Notes: generated from the sequence alone by a model not told the origin. Shown: positions 17,660 to 26,339, numbered from the stretch's first letter. The stretch: DNA of 64,000 bases from Pseudomonas brassicacearum (GCF_009601685.2 NZ_CP045701.2:124001-188000), one strand, 5' to 3'. Translations and numbers: made by a program.

Positions 17660-17675
17660 CTGTATGTGCATACAG
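17660..17675. promoter_or_regulatory. LexA/SOS box
   Basis: CTGTATGTGCATACAG fits CTG-N10-CAG with the AT-flanked core of the Pseudomonas LexA site. It is 17 bp upstream of the radical SAM start codon on the minus strand. The PAO1 homologue PA0069 is, as I recall, a LexA-regulon member. Confidence 0.8.
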
Positions 17676-17825
17676 TATTCGTTGCATTCGATTAAGGCCA
17701 GTGCCATTCAGCAGCCCGAGTCCCCGATCATCGTTCACAACGCTTTGACGTTCTCCTCACAGGCTTTTAACCGCAGCGAGCCGAAACTGTTGATCTCGCA
17801 TTCCTTCGTTTTCGGTCGTCCGTGC

Positions 17826-18506
17826 ATGCTCAAGCTCTGTTCCCGTTCACTGCTCTGCCTGGCCCTGCTCATCGGGTTCGCCGAGATCCCCGCCCAAGCG
17901 GCCGATACCCCTGACGCGAGGCCCGCTGAATGGGCGCAGCCGGTGGAAAAGGACTACAACCTCTACCAGATGTCTGCGACGCTCTACCGCAGCTCCCTGC
18001 CGGACGGCGCAGCGCTGCCCTTGCTGACCAAACTCAAGATCGGCACGGTGATCAACTTCCTGCCGGAGTCGGACAAGCGCTGGTTGTCCACCCCCGGCAT
18101 CGAGCAAGTGCAACTGCCCTATCGCACCAATCATGTCGATGACAGCGACATCCTCAAGGCTTTGCGCGCCATCCAGGCGGCCGAAGCCAAGGGGCCGGTG
18201 CTGATGCATTGCAAGCACGGCTCGGACCGCACCGGGCTGGTCGCCGCCATGTACCGGGTGGTGGTGCAGGGCTGGAGCAAGGAGGATGCCTTGAACGAAA
18301 TGACCGAAGGCGGCTTCGGTGACAGCCATCACTTCAAGGATGGGGTGCGCTACATGATGCAGGCCGATGTCGACAAACTCCGCGTGGCGCTGGCGAATGG
18401 CGATTGCAGCACCAGCGTCTTTGCCCTTTGCTCCCTGGAAAGCTGGGTCAACTCAACCACGACGGCGATTCACGTTGACCCTCAGGTTGTACTTCCCGAA
18501 CGATGA
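17826..18506 (+). CDS. Periplasmic dual-specificity/tyrosine phosphatase-like protein
   Basis: A 226-residue protein with an N-terminal signal peptide (1-26, cleavage near AQA-AD). The phosphatase loop is HC129-KHGSD-R135-TG, the Cx5R signature of cysteine-based phosphatases of the DSP/PTP group. An upstream Asp in HVDDSD could be the general acid. The substrate is unknown; export suggests phosphorylated envelope components. The ATG at 17826 begins the signal peptide; the longer frame upstream overlaps the promoter region of the divergent SOS gene. It converges on the M3 peptidase gene. Confidence 0.85.
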   Translation: MLKLCSRSLLCLALLIGFAEIPAQAADTPDARPAEWAQPVEKDYNLYQMSATLYRSSLPDGAALPLLTKLKIGTVINFLPESDKRWLSTPGIEQVQLPYRTNHVDDSDILKALRAIQAAEAKGPVLMHCKHGSDRTGLVAAMYRVVVQGWSKEDALNEMTEGGFGDSHHFKDGVRYMMQADVDKLRVALANGDCSTSVFALCSLESWVNSTTTAIHVDPQVVLPER

Positions 18507-18509
18507 TCG

Positions 18510-20498
18510 CTACGTGCCCAGAAACGCCGCGATCGACTCGGACAGCGGTCGCGAATCGCCCGGCCCGAAAATCGTCTCGCGCAACGCCCGCCCGGTTTCC
18601 CGGTTGAACAGCCCATCGCGCTGGAATCTCTGGAACACGGTTTTCGCCAATTCCCTCGACCAGGCATAGGCATAGAGCCTGGCCCCATAGCCGGTCACCA
18701 TGTAGTCCAGGCCATTGGGCCAGCGTTCGGTTGCAGACACCGGCAGATGCCCGACCTGTGCGCTGACTTGATCGAATACTTGTTGGGCGGTGCGTCCGTC
18801 ACCGTGGCTGCGGTGCAATTGCATGTCGAACAGCGCATCGCGCAAGAACAGTGCGGTGTCCCAACTGGTCTGGGTATGGAGGTAGACCAGCAATTGATCG
18901 GCGATGGTGTCAGGCAAGGGCGCCCCGGTCTGGTGATGTTTCGATACCCGGATCAGGCAGGGCTTGGTGAAGCACCACTGCTCGAACAACATCCCGGCGA
19001 ATTCGGCCGTATCCCGGGACAGCTCCGAGATGCCCGAAACGTCGCGGTATTCAGCCCGGGTCAAGACGTGATGCAAGCAATGGCCGAGTTCATGAAAGAG
19101 GATGCGCAGTTGCCGATGATCGAGCAACACCGGGCTTGCACCTGAGGCCCGTGGCAGCCAGCTATGCAAGACAGCGATGGGGTGTCGGGGCCGGCCTTCG
19201 GCGGTGATGCGCCGGTTGCGCAGGATGGTGGTACTGGGGAAACCGTCCTGGTTCGCCTCTGCAAACGGGTCGAAATAGAAGTAGCCCACGGTTTCTTCCC
19301 GCTCGCGGACTTCAAGAAGACGCACGTCCCGGTGCCAGGTCGGCACATCCCGGCGTTCAACGATGTCCACGCCGAACAGGTCCCTGGCGATCAGCAACAG
19401 TTGTGCAAAAGTCGACTCCAGTTCAAACCAGGCACTGGCGTCTTGCTCCGAAACCCCAGCCGTTTGCCGCCGAAGCTTTTCGACCAGGTATTGATAATCC
19501 CAAGGCTGGAGGCCGCTGAAGCCTTGTGTTGCGGCAAATTTTTCCAGTTGCTCGGTGTCCCGGGCAAATACGCCGCGCCGCTGGGCGAGCTGTTCTTGCA
19601 AGAACGACAGGACCTGTTCAGGTGACTCGGCCTGTTCCGGTTCGAGCGTCATTTGCGCGTAATTCGAATAACCCAGTAACGTCGCCTGCTGATGGCGATC
19701 CCTGAGCAACTGCGCGAGGACTTCGCCGTTGTCGAACAGGCCGGCATGGGGCCCCTGATCCGATGCGCGCGTGCTGAAGGCGACGTACATTTGCTTGCGC
19801 AAACCCTGATCGTCAGCGTAACGGGTGACGATACGAAACGACTCCTCGTTGAGCGTCAGCAACCAGCCCTTGCGTCCAGCCTCACGCGCCTGGTGGGCCA
19901 TGCGTTGTTTGAAGGACGACGGCAGGCCGCTCAACTGTGCCTCGTCGTCAAACGCTTGGCTCCAGGCTTTATTGGCTTCTTGCAGGTGCTCCAGAAACAA
20001 GCTCCGGGCGCCTTGGATGCGCAGTTGCAGGTCTTTCAAGTCTGCCTGTGCGGTGTGCGTCACTGCGTTCTGGTGAAACCGCCGGAGGATTTTTTCCAGC
20101 GTTCGTTTTCTCGCGGGGGTGAAATGCCTGGCGATCTGGCTGTTGGCCAAGCGCTGGTAGAGTTGAAACAGTTCGGGGTTTCGCCGCAATGACCGTTGGT
20201 AATCGTGCAACCGTTCGCTGCAATCGAGCGAAGCCTGCGTCCAGGCGTCACCGGTCCTGGTCGAGGTCAGTCGTTCCAGCACATAGGCGAAGCTCTTTAA
20301 GCGGGCGTGGATCTCGTCCATTGCCAACACGAGGTCGTCCCAGGTGGGGAATGGTGCCTGTGTCCGGATAATGTCGGCCACTTGGGCGCGACTCTCGGCA
20401 AGAATCCGGTCGAGGGCCGGCGAGAAGTGCCTGGCCTGGATCTGGGAAAAAGGCGGCAGGTCATGGACCTGCAATAGCGGATTGTTTTCGGTGGGCAT
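18510..20498 (-). CDS. M3-family oligopeptidase (PrlC paralogue)
   Basis: A 662-residue cytoplasmic thimet-type zinc metallopeptidase. The zinc site is H469-ELG-H473 within LFHELGHCLHH, with E499 as the probable third ligand. The N-terminus (NNPLLQVHDLPPFSQI) is nearly the same as that of the prlC product encoded 2 kb upstream, and alignment runs end to end, so the two are tandem paralogues separated by the yheV-like gene. This copy is clearly diverged and slightly shorter. It would cleave short peptides; whether its specificity differs from PrlC is unknown. It is convergent with the phosphatase gene. Confidence 0.88.
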   Translation of the reverse strand: MPTENNPLLQVHDLPPFSQIQARHFSPALDRILAESRAQVADIIRTQAPFPTWDDLVLAMDEIHARLKSFAYVLERLTSTRTGDAWTQASLDCSERLHDYQRSLRRNPELFQLYQRLANSQIARHFTPARKRTLEKILRRFHQNAVTHTAQADLKDLQLRIQGARSLFLEHLQEANKAWSQAFDDEAQLSGLPSSFKQRMAHQAREAGRKGWLLTLNEESFRIVTRYADDQGLRKQMYVAFSTRASDQGPHAGLFDNGEVLAQLLRDRHQQATLLGYSNYAQMTLEPEQAESPEQVLSFLQEQLAQRRGVFARDTEQLEKFAATQGFSGLQPWDYQYLVEKLRRQTAGVSEQDASAWFELESTFAQLLLIARDLFGVDIVERRDVPTWHRDVRLLEVREREETVGYFYFDPFAEANQDGFPSTTILRNRRITAEGRPRHPIAVLHSWLPRASGASPVLLDHRQLRILFHELGHCLHHVLTRAEYRDVSGISELSRDTAEFAGMLFEQWCFTKPCLIRVSKHHQTGAPLPDTIADQLLVYLHTQTSWDTALFLRDALFDMQLHRSHGDGRTAQQVFDQVSAQVGHLPVSATERWPNGLDYMVTGYGARLYAYAWSRELAKTVFQRFQRDGLFNRETGRALRETIFGPGDSRPLSESIAAFLGT

Positions 20499-20568
20499 CG
20501 GAAGCCTTCCATGGACTGAACGGAATGGACAGTCTGGGCAGGCCGCTGTGGGAAATGGCGATATATAT

Positions 20569-20605
20569 GTATCGCTTCCGGGCCACAGGGCCCGGAAGGT
20601 GATAC
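20569..20605. other. Strong hairpin between the M3 paralogue and the YheV-like gene
   Basis: GTATC-gc-TTCCGGGCC, loop ACAG, GGCCCGGAA-ggt-GATAC: a long near-perfect stem without a T-run on the minus strand. It could be a terminator with a poor tail, an mRNA-stabilising structure or a diverged repeat. Confidence 0.55.
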
Positions 20606-20609
20606 CGGA

Positions 20610-20891
20610 TCATTCCGTCGGTTTTTTCTTCAGCTTGGGGTTGGGGAAAAACTGCACTGCCTGGACCTTGGCGTCCGGCACCTTGAGCGCCGAGGTATTG
20701 ACCCGGGTACCCAATTCCTTGGGCACTGACAGGCCTTGCTCGTTGAGTGTGTCGCAATAACCGCAGGCCACACATTCACGGTGCGGCACGCCGTCTTCGT
20801 TCCACATCATCAACTTGTCCGGCTCGCTGCAGGCCGGGCAGACCGCCCCGGCGATAAAGCGTCGCTTGGTAATCACTGGTCCCTCGCTCAT
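20610..20891 (-). CDS. yheV: YheV-family zinc-ribbon protein
   Basis: A 93-residue protein with two CxxC pairs (VCPACS and ECVACGYC), a zinc-ribbon fold, and a basic C-terminal tail. YheV-like proteins sit next to prlC in many gammaproteobacteria; their function is not established. The start overlaps the prlC stop by ATGA, so the two are translationally coupled. It is downstream of prlC on the same transcript. Confidence 0.88.
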   Translation of the reverse strand: MSEGPVITKRRFIAGAVCPACSEPDKLMMWNEDGVPHRECVACGYCDTLNEQGLSVPKELGTRVNTSALKVPDAKVQAVQFFPNPKLKKKPTE

Positions 20892-22939
20892 GCTGCCGCG
20901 TCCTCGGTCAGGCCGCTGTGGCGCAAGAGTGCGTCAATCGACGGCTCACGGCCACGGAAGTCGACGAACAGCACCATCGGCTCCTGGGAGCCACCGCGCG
21001 CCAGGATCGCCTCACGGAAGGCACGCCCGGTGTCAGCGTTGAGCACGCCGTCCTCTTCGAACCTGGAGAACGCATCGGCCGACAACACTTCCGCCCATTT
21101 GTAGCTGTAGTAGCCCGCCGCGTACCCGCCGGCGAAGATGTGGGCGAAGCTGTTGGGGAAGCGGTTGTAGGCCGGTGGACGCATGACCGACACTTCGTCG
21201 CGCACGCCCTCGAGCACTTGCAGCACGCTACGGCCGTCGCCGTGGGTGGCGTGCAGCTCGAAGTCGAACAGCGAGAACTCCAGTTGGCGGACCATCATCA
21301 GGCCGGACTGGAAGTTTTTCGCCGCGAGCATTTTCTCCAGCAGGTCCTGGGGCAGTGGCTCGCCGGTTTCGTAGTGGCCGGAGATCAGCGCCAGGCCTTC
21401 AGGCTCCCAGCACCAGTTTTCCATGAACTGGCTCGGCAGCTCCACGGCGTCCCAGGCCACGCCGTTGATGCCGGACACACCGGCGTGTTCGACGCGGGTC
21501 AGCAGGTGGTGCAGGCCATGGCCGAACTCGTGGAACAGGGTGGTGACTTCATCGTGGGTCAGCAGGGCCGGTTTGCCACTGTCAGCCGGGGTGAAGTTGC
21601 ACACCAGGTTGGCGACCGGGCTCTGCAGGACGCCGTCGATGGTGCGACGACGGTCGCGGGCGCCGTCCATCCAGGCACCGCCGCGCTTGTTGGCGCGGGC
21701 GTAGAGGTCGAAGAAGAAACGACCGACGTGCTGGCCGTTCTCCTTGATTTCGAACAGGCGCACGTCCGGGTGCCAGGTGTCGAAGCCTTTCAGTTCGGCG
21801 ATCTCGATGCCGTAGAGGCGCTGCACGATGGCGAACAGGCCGCCCAGTACCTTGTCGATCGGGAAGTACGCACGCAGGGCTTCCTGGGCGACGCTGTAAC
21901 GCTGTTGGCGCAGTTTTTCACCGTAGAAACCGCTGTCCCAGCTTTGCAGGTCGGGGCAGCCCTGCTCGGCGGCGAAGGCCTTGAGCTGTTCCAGGTCCAG
22001 GGCGGCGAACGGCTTGCTGCGCTTGGCCAGGTCCCGCAGGAAACTGAGGACCTGATCGCTGGATTCAGCCATTTTGGTCGCCAGGCTCAGTTCTGCGAAG
22101 TTGGCGAAGCCGAGCAATTGGGCCAGTTCCTGGCGCAGGTCAAGGATCTGCTCCATCACCGGGCCGTTGTCGTTCTGGCCGGCATTCGGGCCCTGGTCCG
22201 ACGCCCGGGTGCAGTAGGCGGCGTAGACTTCTTCACGCAGGGCGCGGTCTTCGGCGTAGGTCATCACCGCGTAATAGCTGGGGAATTCCAGGTTGATCAG
22301 CCAGCCGTCCAGTTCCTTGGCCTGGGCGGTCGCGGCCATTTGTGCCTTGGCCGAGTCGGTCAGGCCGGCGAGGGCGGCCTCGTCGGTGACGTGCTTGGTC
22401 CAGGCCTGGGTCGCGTCCAGCAGTTGATTGGAGAAGCGGCTGCCCAGTTCGGACAGTTTGCTCTGTACTTCGGCGTAGCGCTTCTGCTGCTCCGGCGGCA
22501 GGTCGATACCCGACAGGCGGAAGTCACGCAGGGAATGTTCCAGGATGGTTTTCTGCGCGACGTCGAAACCGGCGGCTTCAGGGCTGCTCGCCAGGGCTTC
22601 GAAGGCCTGGAACAATTCGCGGTTCTGGCCCAGCTCGGTGGAGTAGGCACTCAGCGCCGGCAGGCAGGCCTCGTAGGCTTCGCGCAGTTCTGGGCTGTTG
22701 CGCACGGCGTTCAAATGGCTGACCGGGCTCCAGGCAGCGCCCAGTCGATCATTGAGCTCGTCCATCGCCAATACCAGGCCGGCCCAGGTAGGCTGCTGGA
22801 CTTGGGTCTTGAGGAGCTCGGCGATGGCGGCGCGGTTGTCAGCCAGGATCTGCTCGATGGCCGGTTGCACGTGTTCGGCACGGATCGCCGAGAATGGCGG
22901 CAGGTCATAGGGCTGTAAAAGAGGGTTGTTCACGCTCAC
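20888..22939 (-). CDS. prlC: Oligopeptidase A
   Basis: A 683-residue M3 zinc metallopeptidase that degrades short peptides, including signal-peptide fragments, in the cytoplasm. The zinc motif HEFGH is in TLFHEFGHGLHH near residue 470. A GTG at 22939 (MSVNNPLLQP) is chosen: it matches family starts and has AAGG upstream, whereas the ATG at 22966 has no ribosome binding site. Length agrees with the ~680 residues of the E. coli enzyme. It is coupled to yheV and divergent from the gamma-carbonic anhydrase gene. Confidence 0.93.
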   Translation of the reverse strand: MSVNNPLLQPYDLPPFSAIRAEHVQPAIEQILADNRAAIAELLKTQVQQPTWAGLVLAMDELNDRLGAAWSPVSHLNAVRNSPELREAYEACLPALSAYSTELGQNRELFQAFEALASSPEAAGFDVAQKTILEHSLRDFRLSGIDLPPEQQKRYAEVQSKLSELGSRFSNQLLDATQAWTKHVTDEAALAGLTDSAKAQMAATAQAKELDGWLINLEFPSYYAVMTYAEDRALREEVYAAYCTRASDQGPNAGQNDNGPVMEQILDLRQELAQLLGFANFAELSLATKMAESSDQVLSFLRDLAKRSKPFAALDLEQLKAFAAEQGCPDLQSWDSGFYGEKLRQQRYSVAQEALRAYFPIDKVLGGLFAIVQRLYGIEIAELKGFDTWHPDVRLFEIKENGQHVGRFFFDLYARANKRGGAWMDGARDRRRTIDGVLQSPVANLVCNFTPADSGKPALLTHDEVTTLFHEFGHGLHHLLTRVEHAGVSGINGVAWDAVELPSQFMENWCWEPEGLALISGHYETGEPLPQDLLEKMLAAKNFQSGLMMVRQLEFSLFDFELHATHGDGRSVLQVLEGVRDEVSVMRPPAYNRFPNSFAHIFAGGYAAGYYSYKWAEVLSADAFSRFEEDGVLNADTGRAFREAILARGGSQEPMVLFVDFRGREPSIDALLRHSGLTEDAAA

Positions 22940-23038
22940 GGTCGACACCTTGGCTGGAAGAAACATGGGCCCATCTTAATTACAATCGACGTTCACCGCA
23001 GCTAGCAGCGCCTATCACCGGATAAGAGAGAGCCTATC

Positions 23039-23584
23039 GTGACCCTTCGCACGTACCAGAACCACCGCCCGCGGCTAGCCCGTGGCGCTTTTGTCGACAG
23101 CACCGCGGTGGTGATCGGCGACGTTGAAATCGGCGAAGACAGCTCCGTCTGGCCGCTGACGGTCATTCGCGGCGACATGCACCGCATCCGTATCGGTGCG
23201 CGTACCAGCGTCCAGGACGGTTGCGTGCTGCACATCACCCACGCTGGGCCGTTCAATCCCGAGGGCTTCCCGTTGCTGATCGGCGACGACGTGACCATCG
23301 CCCACAAGGTCATGCTCCATGGCTGCTCCGTGGGCAGCCGGGTCCTGATCGGCATGGGCAGCATCGTCATGGACGGCGCGGTGGTCGAAGATGATGTGAT
23401 CATCGGTGCCGGCAGCCTGGTACCGCCGGGCAAGCGCCTGGAAAGCGGCTTTTTATATGTGGGCAGCCCGGTGAAGCAGGCCCGGCCGCTGACGGACAAG
23501 GAGCGCGCCTTCTTCACTTACAGCGCGGCGAACTACGTGAAGCTCAAGGACCTGCATCTGGCCGAAGGCTACGACCAGGTCTGA
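23039..23584 (+). CDS. Gamma-carbonic anhydrase family protein
   Basis: A 181-residue left-handed beta-helix protein built from hexapeptide repeats (IGDVEIGEDSSVWP, VIIGAGSLVPPG). Metal-binding histidines are visible in HITHAGPF and in HKVMLHGCSVG, as in YrdA/PaaY-type proteins. Carbonic anhydrase activity in this subgroup is variable, so the activity is provisional. The GTG at 23039 is preceded by AGAGAG. Divergent from prlC and 100 bp upstream of a HAD hydrolase gene, as in P. aeruginosa. Confidence 0.9.
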   Translation: MTLRTYQNHRPRLARGAFVDSTAVVIGDVEIGEDSSVWPLTVIRGDMHRIRIGARTSVQDGCVLHITHAGPFNPEGFPLLIGDDVTIAHKVMLHGCSVGSRVLIGMGSIVMDGAVVEDDVIIGAGSLVPPGKRLESGFLYVGSPVKQARPLTDKERAFFTYSAANYVKLKDLHLAEGYDQV

Positions 23585-23611
23585 CGGGGTCGCCTGCCAC
23601 CTCTATTCATC

Positions 23612-23636
23612 GTGGCGAGGGAGCTTGCTCCCGCTG
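23612..23636. repeat. Single REP element, GTGGCGAGGG type
   Basis: GTGGCGAGGGAGCTTGCTCC with a small internal palindrome; the same subtype forms the pair at 51846-51943. Confidence 0.75.
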
Positions 23637-23687
23637 GGCCGGTCCGACGCTTCGGGCGCAGCAGCCCCATTACTCCCAGGAACTGCA

Positions 23688-24338
23688 ATGCATTACCAGA
23701 CTGTACTCTTCGACCTCGACGGCACCCTCACCGACCCCCGCGAGGGCATCACCCGTTCGATCCAGTTCGCCTTGAGCAAACTGGGTATCGACGAACCCGA
23801 CCTGACCCGCCTCGAGCATTTCATCGGTCCGCCGCTGTTGCAGGCCTTCATGCAGTTTTACGACTTCGACGAAGCGAAGGCCTGGGAGGCGGTGAATTTC
23901 TATCGCGAACGGTTCAAGGTCACCGGTCTTTATGAGAACCGTGTCTTTGACGGCGTGATGCCGTTGCTGGAAACCTTGGGCGGCCAAGGGCGCCAGTTGT
24001 ACATCGCCACTTCCAAACCCTGGGTCTTCGCCCGGGAAATCGCCCGCCACTTCGACTTCGCCCGGCACTTCAAAGTGATCTACGGCAGCGAACTGGACGG
24101 TACCCGCACCAATAAAGTCGAGCTGATCGCCCACCTGCTGGCCGAAGAAGGCCTCGACCCGACCGGCACCCTGATGATCGGCGACCGCAAACACGACCTG
24201 ATCGGCGCCCGCAGCAATGGCCTGGATGCCGCGGCGGTGGGGTATGGCTTTGGCAGCCATGAAGAACTCAGCGCCGAGGGCCCGGCGTATCACTTCGAGA
24301 CGGTGGATGCGTTGCATCAGGCGTTTTTGCGGGGTTAG
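23688..24338 (+). CDS. HAD-superfamily hydrolase, phosphoglycolate-phosphatase-like
   Basis: A 216-residue cytoplasmic HAD phosphatase. Motif I is FDLDGTLTD (nucleophile D9, acid D11), motif II is the TSK near residue 107, and motif IV is GDRKHD. A helical cap domain lies between, as in the Gph/YjjG group. The substrate cannot be deduced; phosphoglycolate or a nucleotide monophosphate are the usual candidates. The ATG at 23688 begins the catalytic core and has CCAGGAA upstream; the longer upstream frame includes a REP. Confidence 0.88.
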   Translation: MHYQTVLFDLDGTLTDPREGITRSIQFALSKLGIDEPDLTRLEHFIGPPLLQAFMQFYDFDEAKAWEAVNFYRERFKVTGLYENRVFDGVMPLLETLGGQGRQLYIATSKPWVFAREIARHFDFARHFKVIYGSELDGTRTNKVELIAHLLAEEGLDPTGTLMIGDRKHDLIGARSNGLDAAAVGYGFGSHEELSAEGPAYHFETVDALHQAFLRG

Positions 24339-24347
24339 TCATATTGC

Positions 24348-24375
24348 CATCGCGGGCAAGCCTTGCTCCCACAGG
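24348..24375. repeat. Single REP element
   Basis: CATCGCGGGCAAGCCTTGCT followed by CCCACAGG, immediately after the HAD gene; the first element of the repeat-rich region leading to the RAYT gene. Confidence 0.8.
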
Positions 24376-24422
24376 ACCGCGGCTTGAATGCTATTGGGGG
24401 CAAGGCTTGCTTCCCCCTCAAA

Positions 24423-24690
24423 AGCAGCATTTGTAATGCCTGTGGAAGCAGACTTGTTCCTCCAAGTAGCAGCATTTGGAGTGCCTATGGAAGCAGACTC
24501 GCCCCCCCTTCAAAGCAGCATTTGGAATGCCTGTAGAAGCAGACTTGTTCCTCCAAGTAGCAGCATTTGGAGTGCCTATGGAAGCAGGCTCGCCCCCCTT
24601 CAAAAGCAGCATTTGGAATGCCTATGGAATCAGGCTTGCTCCCCCCAAAAAACAGAATTGGAATACCTGTGGGAGCAAGGCTTGCCCGCG
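24423..24690. repeat. Tandem array of ~45/46-bp degenerate REP-derived units (91-bp dimer period)
   Basis: The unit AGCAGCATTTGGAATGCCTR plus TGGAAGCAGRCTYG recurs at 24423, 24468, 24514, 24559, 24605 and, degraded, about 24650. Odd copies end in TTGTTCCTCCAAGT and even ones in CTCGCCCCCCTTCAA, so the true period is a 91-bp dimer (24423-24513 and 24514-24604, only a few differences). The GGAAGCAG..TTGTTCC part is recognisably a decayed REP. A full REP (TGTGGGAGCAAGGCTTGCCC) closes the array at about 24668. It directly precedes the RAYT gene 3' end. Confidence 0.85.
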
Positions 24691-24722
24691 ATGAGGCCGT
24701 CGTCGACGCCGCTCAAATCGAA

Positions 24723-25181
24723 TCAGACCCATATCGCGTCCCACAATGGATAGTCCCCTATTTTTGTAACTAAACCGGCTCGCAGCGGGTTTGCCACGAC
24801 ATATCGAGCGACTGTTTGCAGATCCTCCTCCTTGCGAATGGCTCGGTCATGAAATCCTTCCTGCCAAAGCGATCCTTCCCGCTGCGTCAATCGATTGAAG
24901 ACAACCGTGGTCCGAGACTTCGTTCGCGCAATCAGTTTGGAAAGGTCTATCCCCTGCAATTCGATCAGCCAGTGAAAATGGTCTGGCATCACCACCCAGG
25001 CCAACGAGTGGGCAAATTGCTCTTCCTGAGCCTTTCGGAAGGCATCAACGACTAAGCGTCCTGTCTCGAAGCGGCTAAAAAGCGGCTCGCGATCGCGCGT
25101 ATTCACGGTCAGTAAATAGATTTGTCCAGGCTGCGAATATCGTCCGGAACGCAACCCTTGGGAATGAGGCCGTGTTGTCAC
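24723..25181 (-). CDS. REP-associated tyrosine transposase (RAYT)
   Basis: A 152-residue Y1 transposase-like protein of the RAYT family, thought to move or maintain REP/REPIN sequences. The HxH metal-binding pair is H68 and H70 in VMPDHFHWL. The catalytic tyrosine is probably Y127 in ARYVVANPLRAGLV. Length is typical, so the gene appears intact. A GTG start at 25181 is used, with AGGA about ten bases upstream. REPs flank it on both sides (24668-24700 and 25278), and a tandem REP-derived array lies at its 3' side. Confidence 0.9.
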   Translation of the reverse strand: MTTRPHSQGLRSGRYSQPGQIYLLTVNTRDREPLFSRFETGRLVVDAFRKAQEEQFAHSLAWVVMPDHFHWLIELQGIDLSKLIARTKSRTTVVFNRLTQREGSLWQEGFHDRAIRKEEDLQTVARYVVANPLRAGLVTKIGDYPLWDAIWV

Positions 25182-25277
25182 AAATGATCGTCCTTAATCT
25201 GTCCTTTATTTCAAGGCTAGGACAGCAGAAGCGGATCCGACTTGGAATGTTGGAGCAGGATGTGTCTGGGTTGACGC

Positions 25278-25304
25278 CATCGCGGGCAAGCCTTGCTCCC
25301 ACAG
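25278..25304. repeat. Single REP element
   Basis: CATCGCGGGCAAGCCTTGCT plus CCCACAGG, upstream of the RAYT gene and identical in type to the copy at 24348. Confidence 0.8.
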
Positions 25305-25346
25305 GGGTAAGGTGTCGTACATGAAGGAGGTGATTCCCTGGGAAGG

Positions 25347-26339
25347 TCAGGCCCTGAACTGGCTGGGCGCCACCCCGCTCCAGCGCACGAAGGCATGGCG
25401 GAAGCTGGCGGTTTCGCTGAAACCCAGTCGTTCGGCGATTCGATAGATCGGCAATTGGTCCTCGCAAAGCATCTGCTTGGCCCGTTCGAAGCGCAATTCG
25501 TCCAGCAGCTCCTGGTAGCTGCAGCCCAGGTCCTTGAGGTGGCGCCGCAAGGTACGCGCCGAGCAGTTCATCTGTTCGGCCAGGCCTTCCAGCCCGGGGG
25601 CGGCGTTCAGTTGGGCGTCGAGCAACTGACGGATCCGCCCCAACCAGGCCTGGCGTCCGGTGAATTCAGTGTTCTGCCGGCGGCAACGTTCGGCCATGGC
25701 GTGATGGGTGATGGGGTCGGCCAGGGGCAGGGGGTGGTCGAGCCAGTGGCGCTCGAAAGCGAACGCGTTATCGATGCTGTCGAAGCGCACCGGACAATCG
25801 AAGAGCGCTGCGTAGCGCGCCTGGTAATCGGGCGCTGGATGTTCGAAGCGTGCCGCACGCAAGGGCAGTGCATGACCAAGGAGGTCATTGCAGATCACCT
25901 TCAGCGAAACCATGCAGAACTCGGCATTGAACACCGCCAGGGCCGGATTCTCCCGATAATCGCCGGCACTGAACCAGATGTGCTCGCCGTCATCGTCCAG
26001 GTTCAGTTCGAAGAGTGTTCCCAATAGCGCCGGATAGCGCAGCGCCAGGCGCAAGGCGTCACCTAAGGTGGCACTGGTGAGCAGCGCATAGCCGAGCATG
26101 CCGTAGGACGAAACGTGCATGCGCAGGCCCAGCTCCAGGCCGATGTCGCGCTTGAGGGCCACGGCGTTGGCGCAGACCTGCATCTCCTGGTTGGTGGTGA
26201 TACGCGTATCGGCCCGGCTCAGGTCCGCCGCGCTGATGCCGCTGCCGGCCAGCAATGCATCGCTGGGCAACCCTGCGCTTTTAAAGGTACTAAGGACCAG
26301 TGAGACGGCATTGAGGGTGGTGAGGTGGGAATGCAGCAT
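25347..26339 (-). CDS. AraC-family transcriptional regulator
   Basis: A 330-residue regulator with an N-terminal ligand-binding domain of the type found in OruR/ArgR-like Pseudomonas regulators (GLELGLRMHVSSYGMLGYAL) and a C-terminal pair of helix-turn-helix motifs (about residues 235-330; LAEQMNCSARTLRRHL and IAERLGFSETASFRHAF). The effector and targets are unknown. It has no clear metabolic partner gene: the RAYT gene lies downstream and ansA upstream, both on the same strand but separated by repeats. A role in amino-acid catabolism is possible from the neighbourhood, but weakly supported. Confidence 0.88.
   Translation of the reverse strand: MLHSHLTTLNAVSLVLSTFKSAGLPSDALLAGSGISAADLSRADTRITTNQEMQVCANAVALKRDIGLELGLRMHVSSYGMLGYALLTSATLGDALRLALRYPALLGTLFELNLDDDGEHIWFSAGDYRENPALAVFNAEFCMVSLKVICNDLLGHALPLRAARFEHPAPDYQARYAALFDCPVRFDSIDNAFAFERHWLDHPLPLADPITHHAMAERCRRQNTEFTGRQAWLGRIRQLLDAQLNAAPGLEGLAEQMNCSARTLRRHLKDLGCSYQELLDELRFERAKQMLCEDQLPIYRIAERLGFSETASFRHAFVRWSGVAPSQFRA

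Noticed and set aside
20918-22918. A 666-codon open frame antisense to prlC
   Set aside because: Shadow of prlC: same reading register effect, no family similarity, no plausible ribosome binding site.
24423-24690. Possible CRISPR array
   Set aside because: Units are contiguous and similar throughout, with no unique spacers of constant length and no cas genes nearby.
24388-24753. Open frames through the tandem repeat array
   Set aside because: The unit repeats give a repetitive peptide, but one unit class is 46 bp (not a multiple of three), and no start signal is present; it is a repeat, not a gene.
24723-25181. IS200-type insertion sequence
   Set aside because: The protein is a RAYT, not an IS200 TnpA, and there are REPs rather than IS ends; it is a domesticated single-copy transposase.
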